A stretch of DNA of 64,000 bases from Ereboglobus luteus. Its GTDB lineage: Bacteria; Verrucomicrobiota; Verrucomicrobiia; Opitutales; Opitutaceae. Under the pieces are notes generated by a model. That model did not search any database. It saw nothing but the letters and a program-made list of their open reading frames with translations, and was not told the origin of the DNA. This document shows positions 58,124-64,000 of this stretch, in pieces (position 1 is the first letter of the stretch; the number at the start of each line of letters is the position of its first letter). The DNA lies in assembly GCF_003096195.1 (NCBI RefSeq), contig NZ_CP023004.1:163299-227298 (forward strand), read 5' to 3'. The translations under genes were made by a program, and so were the position numbers.

Positions 58124-58271
58124 GGGAAGAATAAAAAGGGAGCAGGATGAAAGGAGTCTGGAGTCAGGAGAAGAAGAAAAACGCGCCCCGCGCAACTCAA
58201 TCGCAAAACATCCGCGTGCAGCCCGAGCTAATTTCTTGCTAGATGCCGCCCGCGTGGCGACAAATGCGGGC

Positions 58272-59861
58272 GTGTCGAGGAACCTCAAAAACATAGGCTT
58301 GGTGTCGGGCGCGACGATGGTGTCGCGCGTGCTGGGCCTTGTGCGCGACATGCAGACCGCGGCGGTCTTCGGTTTGAGCGGGATTTCGTCGGCTTTTTTC
58401 ACCGCCTACCAGCTGCCCAATTTGTTCCGGCGACTGCTCGGCGAGGGTTCGCTCACGGCGGCGTTTGTGCCGACGCTCAACATCGAGCTCGAACAACGCC
58501 GGCGCGAGGGCGCGTTCGCGCTGGTCAACCAAGTCGCGAGCTGGCTCACGGTCGTGGCGGGCGTGGTCGTGGTGGCGGCGATGATTTTTTTCAGCCAGCC
58601 GCCGTGGATCGAGGCGGCCGCGCGCGTGTTCACCGGCGACAACGCCACCGTGCAACGCTGGCTGTTGAGCGGCAACATGACCGTGGTGCTGTTTCCCTAC
58701 CTGCTCTTTGTCTGCCTGGCGTCCGTGTTCAGCTCGGCGCTGCAATCGCTCGGACGCTTTCTCGAGCCGGCCCTGTCGCCAATCTGGCTCAACCTCGCCA
58801 TGATCGGAATGCTCTGGCTCGGCGTGCGGCTCTGGCCGGACGCAAAAATGACGCAGGTTTACATGCTGTGCGCCGGCGTGCTCGTCGGCGGACTCGGGCA
58901 AATGTGCGTGCCCGGATGGGCGTTGTTGCGCGAGGGCTGGCGTCCGCGCTTCACGCTTGAGCTCAGCGAGCGGGTGCGCGCGATCTTCCGGCTCATGGCG
59001 CCGACGGTGCTCGGCTCGGCGGTTTACCTGATCAACATGACCGTGTCGCGCTACATCGCCCTGTCGCTCAACGACGGCGCGGTCGCGCTTCTCAATTTTG
59101 CCCAGCGCCTGATGGAGCTGCCCATCGGCGTGTTCGCCGTGGCGGTCTCGACGGTGGTGTTTCCGCTCATCTCGCGCTTCGCCGCGCAAAACGACACCGC
59201 CGGCATGGCAAACGCCTACCGCAAGGGAATGCGCCTGATTCTGCTCATCAACATCCCCGCCGCCGCCGGGCTTGGCGTGCTCGCGCTGCCGCTAATCCGG
59301 CTGCTGTTCCAACGCGGCGAGTTTGTCGCAAGCGACACCTTCGCGATGGCCCCCGTGCTCGCGATCTACGCGGTCGGGCTTCCGTTTTTCTCGTTTGTAA
59401 ACTTGGTGCTGCGCGCCTTCTACGCGCGCCGCGACACCAAGACTCCCGTGGTGGCCGCGCTGCTGAGTTTCGTGGTGAACATCGTCCTGAGTCTCGCGCT
59501 GATGGGGCCGCTCTCGACCGCGGGCCTCGCCATCGCGGGCAACGCAGCCATCATCGTGCAAGCGGTGTTTTTGCAGGTGATGCTCACGCGCAAAGCGCCC
59601 GAGATGGCGTTCATTCACATCGGCCGCGACCTCGGAAAAATAATCATCGCGAGCGCGTCGATGGGCACGGCGGTCTGGGGAGGCTGGCACGCGTGGACGC
59701 ACCTCGCGACGGCGACGACATTCAACACCGCCTGCGGCCTCGCCATAATGATCGCCGCCGGGGTCGCGCTCTACGCGGCCCTCGCCTGGGTGCTGCGCAT
59801 CGAGGGCCGCGACGAAGCGCGCGCCATGATATTGAAACGGATTCGCCCCCGATCAAGGTAA
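58272..59861 (+). CDS. murJ: Lipid II flippase MurJ
   Basis: A MOP-superfamily protein that flips lipid II across the inner membrane. From the GTG at 58272 (SRNLKNIGLVSGATMVSRVLGLVRD) it is 529 residues with about 14 hydrophobic segments. PNLFRRLLGEGSLTAAFVPTL and the helix 7 region with RYIALSLNDGAVALLNFAQRLMELPIGVFAVAVST are typical MurJ/MviN blocks. Another GTG at 58254 is possible. It is divergent from trpS. The TAA stop (59859-59861) forms the outer edge of a palindromic repeat pair. It complements the lipid II genes of the dcw cluster. Confidence 0.94.
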   Translation: MSRNLKNIGLVSGATMVSRVLGLVRDMQTAAVFGLSGISSAFFTAYQLPNLFRRLLGEGSLTAAFVPTLNIELEQRRREGAFALVNQVASWLTVVAGVVVVAAMIFFSQPPWIEAAARVFTGDNATVQRWLLSGNMTVVLFPYLLFVCLASVFSSALQSLGRFLEPALSPIWLNLAMIGMLWLGVRLWPDAKMTQVYMLCAGVLVGGLGQMCVPGWALLREGWRPRFTLELSERVRAIFRLMAPTVLGSAVYLINMTVSRYIALSLNDGAVALLNFAQRLMELPIGVFAVAVSTVVFPLISRFAAQNDTAGMANAYRKGMRLILLINIPAAAGLGVLALPLIRLLFQRGEFVASDTFAMAPVLAIYAVGLPFFSFVNLVLRAFYARRDTKTPVVAALLSFVVNIVLSLALMGPLSTAGLAIAGNAAIIVQAVFLQVMLTRKAPEMAFIHIGRDLGKIIIASASMGTAVWGGWHAWTHLATATTFNTACGLAIMIAAGVALYAALAWVLRIEGRDEARAMILKRIRPRSR

Positions 59862-59930
59862 CACGGACATTCCTGTCCGTGCCGTGAACCAATACCGCGG
59901 AACACAGACAGGAATGCCTGTGCCACCTTG
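59854..59930. repeat. Paired palindromic unit after murJ
   Basis: The hairpin CACGGACATTCCTGTCCGTG (59862-59881) and an imperfect inverted relative at 59903-59922 are bounded by CAAGGT...ACCTTG ends. The left edge contains the murJ TAA stop. It is a third REP-like family in this window; a GGCACGGACATTTT fragment recurs at about 60317. Confidence 0.8.
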
Positions 59931-59984
59931 CAAAAACCCACGCAACGAGCGGAAGGCCAAGCTGGCAGTCTGCGCGCCCCGCAC

Positions 59985-60269
59985 CTACTCCACGTAGCGC
60001 TCCAGCACGGTCGTCAGCTCGCGGATGCGGCGCTTGGCGTCGTTGCCGTTCGTCGCGCCCTCGATGCAATCGCGTATGTGCGCGTGCAGGATTTTTTCCG
60101 AAAGCGACTTGATCGCCTTTCGTATGGAAAGCAGTTGCAGCAGGATTTCCGCGCAGTCGCGGTCGGCCAGCAGCATGCGCTCCACTCCGTTGATCTGCCC
60201 GGCGATCTTGCGAACGCGAACCTGCAACGCCTTTGTCTCGCCCTCGGGATGATGATGTATGTCGCTCAT
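59985..60269 (-). CDS. CsoR/RcnR-family metal-sensing repressor
   Basis: A 94-residue all-helical DUF156 repressor that leaves DNA when metal binds. KIAGQINGVERMLLADRDCAE opens the family core. The Cys39, His64 and Cys68 spacing (25 and 4) equals the Cu(I) triad of CsoR; RcnR has His at the last position. The N-terminal IHHHPEG could add ligands. It is divergent from the P1B-4 ATPase gene, with a G-tract palindrome between them, so it very likely controls that exporter. Confidence 0.9.
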   Translation of the reverse strand: MSDIHHHPEGETKALQVRVRKIAGQINGVERMLLADRDCAEILLQLLSIRKAIKSLSEKILHAHIRDCIEGATNGNDAKRRIRELTTVLERYVE

Positions 60270-60352
60270 AAAAATGTCGGGGCCTTCCCCTTTTTTGAAA
60301 ATTAGATCGTGTGTCTGGCACGGACATTTTCACGTTTCTTTCGTCTTGTCAA

Positions 60353-60375
60353 TATGGGTATAGGGGGTATAGCCC
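60353..60375. promoter_or_regulatory. CsoR/RcnR-type operator
   Basis: TATA-GGGGG-TATA (60359-60371) lies inside GGG...GCCC flanks. The AT-flanked G-tract is the known site type of this repressor family. It ends 6 nt before the ATPase start codon, so bound repressor would block transcription or its start. Confidence 0.75.
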
Positions 60376-60381
60376 TTACCC

Positions 60382-62394
60382 ATGACGACATCCCGCGAAC
60401 AGGATCACCACGATGAAAACCATCACCATGATGACGATGATCACGAACACGGCCACGACCATGGTCATGGCCACCAATCCGGCCACGGACATCACCACCA
60501 CGGCGGCGAATGGAAGAATCTCGCCCTGCTCGCGGGGCTCTGCGGCGTCCTCGGCGTCGCGGGATTCGTGATTGAGCGCGCGGAAGTCGGGCCCGCGTGG
60601 CTGGCCGGTGCATTCTACATCGCCGCCCTGGTCGCCGGCGCGTGGGACGCGGCGAAGGACTCCTGGGAAAACATAAAGGCGCGCACGCTCGACATCCATT
60701 TTCTAATGCTTGCGGTCGCCGTCGGCGCGGCATGCATAGGCGCGTGGCACGAGGCGGTCGTGCTGTTGTTTCTTTTTTCGGGGGCGGAGGCGATGGAAGC
60801 CTATGCGATGGACCGCACACAGCGCGAAGTCAGCTCGCTGCTCAAGAGCGCGCCAAAAACCGCCACGCTGCTCGACGCAGCCGGCATGGAAACAACGGTT
60901 GAAGTCGCCGCGCTCGCCGTGGGCAACCACGTGCGCGTAAAGCCCGGCGAGGCGTTTCCAACCGACGGCACGGTGATCAAGGGCGAGAGCGCCTGCGACG
61001 AATCGACCATCACCGGCGAGGCGACCCCGGTCGAAAAGGAAGCCGGCGCCGCGGTTTACAGCGGCACGATCAACCTGTGGGGCGTGCTCGATTTCGAGGT
61101 CAACCGGCTGCCCTCCGAAAGCACGCTGCAAAAAATCATCCGCATGATTCAGACGGCGCAAAAACTCCGGGCCCCCAGCGAGCGATTCACGGATAAATTT
61201 GGCGGCCATTATACGCTCCTCGCGCTCGGCGCCTGCGCGGTCATGTTTTTTGTGTGGTGGCTCGGCTTCGGCGCGCCGCCGTTTATCAGCGGTGAAACGA
61301 CATCGGCGTTTTATCGCGCCATGACGCTCCTCGTCGTCATGAGCCCCTGCGCGCTCGTGCTCTCGATTCCCTCTGCAATTCTCGCCGCCATCGCGTGGGG
61401 CGCAAGGCACGGCGTGCTGTTTCGCGGCGGGGCGGCCATCGAAAAACTCGCCGACGTGGATGTCATCGCGCTCGACAAGACCGGCACGCTCACGACGGGA
61501 AAACTAAGCGTCGCCACCGTGGAAAGTTTTCCGCCGGGCCGCGAATCCGACGTGCTGCGCCTGGCATGCGCGCTTGAAAACAATTCGCAGCATCCGCTCG
61601 CGCGCGCCATCGTCAAACACGCGCAAAACACGGGCGTGCAAACCGCCGCGGTGGAGGCGTTCGAGTCGCTCACCGGCATGGGGCTTCGCGGACGCGTGGA
61701 CGGCGTGCCCGTGCTGCTTGGACGGCGCGAATTGATCATCGAAAACCACACCGGCCCGCTGGTCGAAACGATTAAAAGTTTTCCGCTCTCGTCGCCGGAC
61801 CTGAGCGAAGTATGGGTAACCGGCGGGGATGTGACGGGACGCATTTTGCTACGCGACGAAATACGCACGACCTCCCGCGACACGCTCGCCAAGTTGCGCG
61901 CGAACGGAGTGCGCACGGTGATGCTCACGGGCGACCGGCGCCATGCCGCGGAAAACATCGCCCGCGAACTCGGCCTCGACGAAGTGCGCTCCGGCCTGAA
62001 GCCGGAGGACAAGGTTGAGGCGATCCAAAGTTTCCGCGAGCAAGGCAAGCGCATCGCGATGGTGGGCGACGGCGTGAACGACGCGCCGAGCCTCGCGGCG
62101 GCCGACGTGTCCATTGCGATGGGCGCGCGCGGCAGCGACGCGGCGCTGGAGCAAGCCGAGGTCATCCTGATGCACGACCGCATTGAAAACGTGCTCGCCG
62201 CGTTTCGCCTGAGCCGCCGCGCAAAAAGAATCATCAGGCAAAACCTCGCGGTGTCGCTCGGCGTGGTTGTTATCATGGCAACCGGTTCGATCATTGGACT
62301 CGTGCCGCTCTGGCTCGGCGTGATCGCGCACGAAGGCAGCTCAGTCGTCGTGTGCCTGAACGCGCTGCGATTGCTGCTGGGAAAAAACAAGTAG
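60382..62394 (+). CDS. P1B-4-type metal-exporting ATPase with His-rich N-terminus
   Basis: A 670-residue P-type ATPase. Residues ~8-42 are almost all His, Asp and Gly (GHDHGHGHQSGHGHHHHGG), a soluble metal-binding tail, and no CxxC HMA domain is present. The transport motif in helix 4 is SPCALVLSIPSA, and the C-terminal block reads HEGSSVVVCLNALRLLL; both are P1B-4 signatures (Co2+, Fe2+ or related exporters) rather than the CPC of Cu/Zn pumps. TGEATPV, DKTGTLTTG and VGDGVNDAPSLAAAD are the catalytic motifs. It is probably regulated by the divergent CsoR-like gene. Confidence 0.93.
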   Translation: MTTSREQDHHDENHHHDDDDHEHGHDHGHGHQSGHGHHHHGGEWKNLALLAGLCGVLGVAGFVIERAEVGPAWLAGAFYIAALVAGAWDAAKDSWENIKARTLDIHFLMLAVAVGAACIGAWHEAVVLLFLFSGAEAMEAYAMDRTQREVSSLLKSAPKTATLLDAAGMETTVEVAALAVGNHVRVKPGEAFPTDGTVIKGESACDESTITGEATPVEKEAGAAVYSGTINLWGVLDFEVNRLPSESTLQKIIRMIQTAQKLRAPSERFTDKFGGHYTLLALGACAVMFFVWWLGFGAPPFISGETTSAFYRAMTLLVVMSPCALVLSIPSAILAAIAWGARHGVLFRGGAAIEKLADVDVIALDKTGTLTTGKLSVATVESFPPGRESDVLRLACALENNSQHPLARAIVKHAQNTGVQTAAVEAFESLTGMGLRGRVDGVPVLLGRRELIIENHTGPLVETIKSFPLSSPDLSEVWVTGGDVTGRILLRDEIRTTSRDTLAKLRANGVRTVMLTGDRRHAAENIARELGLDEVRSGLKPEDKVEAIQSFREQGKRIAMVGDGVNDAPSLAAADVSIAMGARGSDAALEQAEVILMHDRIENVLAAFRLSRRAKRIIRQNLAVSLGVVVIMATGSIIGLVPLWLGVIAHEGSSVVVCLNALRLLLGKNK

Positions 62395-62475
62395 CGGCGC
62401 AAAAAATCGCCTTCCAAAAAATACGCGCGCAAAAACACAAACGTGTGCGCGCAACTTATGTCATGCGGTCGCGTC
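62395..62475 (+). other. Spacer after the P1B ATPase gene
   Basis: Contains a GCGCGCA...TGTGCGCGC imperfect hairpin near 62430-62455 without a T-run. No gene is seen. Confidence 0.4.
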
Positions 62476-62487
62476 ATGCCTGCCAGC

Positions 62488-64000
62488 ATGAAAGCCCATT
62501 ACTCAACTCGACATGCAATCCGGAGTGAGACAGTGGAAAGATTAGTGCCCCGGAGGACAAACACCAGGCGCCAGCATGCAACCCCGACCCGTGCCGGCAT
62601 CCACCTGAGGAACACGTTTGGGATCGGCGCGAAAGCAATAATGGCGTTGTTGCCCGGCCTGTTGCTGCTCACGGGATCCCTCATCGCGGACCCGTATTTT
62701 TCCAGGCATCCGAACGACCAGACCATTCTCGCCGGCAAGGGCGCCACCTTTACCGTCGATCTCGGCGGCGTCGGTTATTGGGACACGGTATTCTATCAAT
62801 GGGAATACTCCAACAACGGCGGTTATTCATGGGACGAGGTGCCCGAATACGGCTCTTACTACGTGAGCAGAAGCTCGACCACGGACACGCTCGAGACAAC
62901 CTCAACACCACCCGGATTCGACGGCACACTTTACAGATGCCGCGTCAGCTATCCAATCGATAACATATACAGCGACACCGCCTTCATATTCAGCGACGAG
63001 GCGCTGCTCACGGTGAACGCCGAGCCTTACAACATTGGAAGGCTGCCCGCCTCGCAAACTGCCTTTGAAAAGGAACCCGTCACCCTTGTCGCCCGGGCCG
63101 GGGGCCAGCCCGCCCCCGTTTATCAATGGCAAGTCTCCGGCGACGGCGGCACCTCGTGGCACAATATCCAGGGCGCCACGAGACACTCACTCACATTCAC
63201 GGCCGGCGCCGGATTTCATAACGGCGACATGATCCGGCGCATCGCCAGCAACGGCATCGGCTCGCCGGCTTACAGCAACACGTTCACGCTCAATGTAATC
63301 CCGGCATTCTTCCACACACCCGCCGCCCTCGCGCTCGATGATGACGGAAACCTCTACGTCGCCGATTCATTCAGGCACGTCATCTACAAAGTCGCGCCCG
63401 ATCTCACCGCCACGCTCTTCGCGGGGGCCGTGCGGAAGGCGGCGCTGACCGACAGCTCCGGCACGGACGCGCGGTTCAACGCACCCGTCGCGCTCGCATT
63501 CGACACAACAGGCGACCTTCTGGTGGCCGACAGCGGCAACGGAGCCGTCCGCAAAATTACACCCGAAGGCGAGGTCAACACAGTCGCCACCGGACTCGCG
63601 TCACCGGGCGGCATCGCCACAACCGCCGGTGGAAATGTGCTCATCGCCGACACCGACGCCCATGTCATTTACGAAATCGATTCGCACGGCGAACTGAGCA
63701 CCCACGCCGGACTCGCCGGGGCGCCGGGATTTGCGGACGCCACCGGAGACAGCGCGCGTTTTCGAAACCCAACCCAATTACATGTCGATGACAACGACGA
63801 CATTTTTATCGCCGACACCGGCAATCACATCATCCGCACCGCCGCCGAGGATGGCTCCATTATCACGTGGGCGGGATATCCCGGCGCCTCCGGCACGGCC
63901 AACGGAAACCCGGCCACCAGCGCCCGTTTTGACCAGCCGCGCGGCATGGCATCCGACACCCTTGGCAGCCTTTATGTGGCTGATACCGGCAACTCCACCA
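62488..64000 (+). CDS. Exported Ig-like/NHL-repeat protein, cut by the window edge
   Basis: The 3' end is missing; 504 codons are visible. ATG 62488 (MKAHYSTRHAIRSE) is one candidate; ATG 62476, GTG 62545 and ATG 62641 are alternatives. The signal-like helix MALLPGLLLLTGSLIADP lies after 51 residues from 62488, so a long basic lead or the late ATG 62641 is implied. Ig-like domains follow (FYQWEYSNNGGYSWDEVP; VYQWQVSGDGGTSWHNIQG), then at least five NHL-type repeats (ALDDDGNLYVADSFRHVIYK, HVDDNDDIFIADTGNHIIR, SDTLGSLYVADTGNS). It is probably a large surface or secreted beta-propeller protein of unknown ligand. Confidence 0.75.
   Translation, partial: MKAHYSTRHAIRSETVERLVPRRTNTRRQHATPTRAGIHLRNTFGIGAKAIMALLPGLLLLTGSLIADPYFSRHPNDQTILAGKGATFTVDLGGVGYWDTVFYQWEYSNNGGYSWDEVPEYGSYYVSRSSTTDTLETTSTPPGFDGTLYRCRVSYPIDNIYSDTAFIFSDEALLTVNAEPYNIGRLPASQTAFEKEPVTLVARAGGQPAPVYQWQVSGDGGTSWHNIQGATRHSLTFTAGAGFHNGDMIRRIASNGIGSPAYSNTFTLNVIPAFFHTPAALALDDDGNLYVADSFRHVIYKVAPDLTATLFAGAVRKAALTDSSGTDARFNAPVALAFDTTGDLLVADSGNGAVRKITPEGEVNTVATGLASPGGIATTAGGNVLIADTDAHVIYEIDSHGELSTHAGLAGAPGFADATGDSARFRNPTQLHVDDNDDIFIADTGNHIIRTAAEDGSIITWAGYPGASGTANGNPATSARFDQPRGMASDTLGSLYVADTGNST

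Overview
The window is a GC-rich chromosomal segment that most resembles a verrucomicrobial genome, probably Opitutaceae-like. This is inferred from gene order and protein style, not from a marker gene. Supporting traits are a division/cell-wall (dcw) cluster ending in ftsQ-ftsA-ftsZ with a MurC-MurB fusion and an aberrant FtsZ, many ~100-bp palindromic (REPIN-like) repeats with two RAYT transposases, and a large Ig/NHL-repeat surface protein.

Layout. 1-16.5 kb (+): a dcw cluster in the order murE, murF, mraY, murD, LysM lipoprotein, ftsW, murG, murC-murB, ddl, ftsQ, ftsA, ftsZ. It makes lipid II and builds the Z-ring. Several spacers, and even the reading frames of murF and murC, carry short repeated or palindromic DNA. 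16.6-21.4 kb (-): an MscS channel, the rplS-trmD-rpsP operon (a small membrane protein sits between trmD and rpsP, and rimM is absent), and an Fsr-type MFS exporter. 21.5-26.5 kb: a nucleotidyltransferase, a secreted six-hairpin glycosidase-like protein, and an AT-rich patch with two secreted orphan proteins and a chimeric partial duplication of the 5' end of glnD. 26.7-32.8 kb: glnD, a LysR regulator divergent from leuC, and leuCD.

33-41.5 kb: an outer-membrane-type protein, then on the minus strand a likely MurNAc-salvage group (MFS transporter, GckR-like MurQ etherase, serine hydrolase-NamZ fusion) and an EamA exporter. 41.9-48 kb: tRNA-Ser(GCT), enolase, a DTW-domain tRNA modifier, a degenerate sulfatase-fold protein, phosphoglycerate mutase, and a PAP2 phosphatase fused to an ABM domain. 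48-49.7 kb: a compact SPFH / PH-domain / ribbon-helix-helix operon. 50-60 kb: clpB, RAYT 1, DAHP synthase, recQ, RAYT 2, trpS and murJ. 60-64 kb: a CsoR-family sensor divergent from a His-rich P1B-4 ATPase, with a G-tract operator between them, and the start of an Ig/NHL protein cut by the window edge.

The most noteworthy signals are: palindromic repeat units whose outer edge supplies the stop codon of at least four genes; in-frame palindrome insertions in essential mur genes; an FtsZ without the second catalytic aspartate; the chimeric glnD duplication; a sulfatase-like protein lacking its catalytic and metal residues; and the fused MurNAc-salvage cluster. No CRISPR array, rRNA or prophage was seen.
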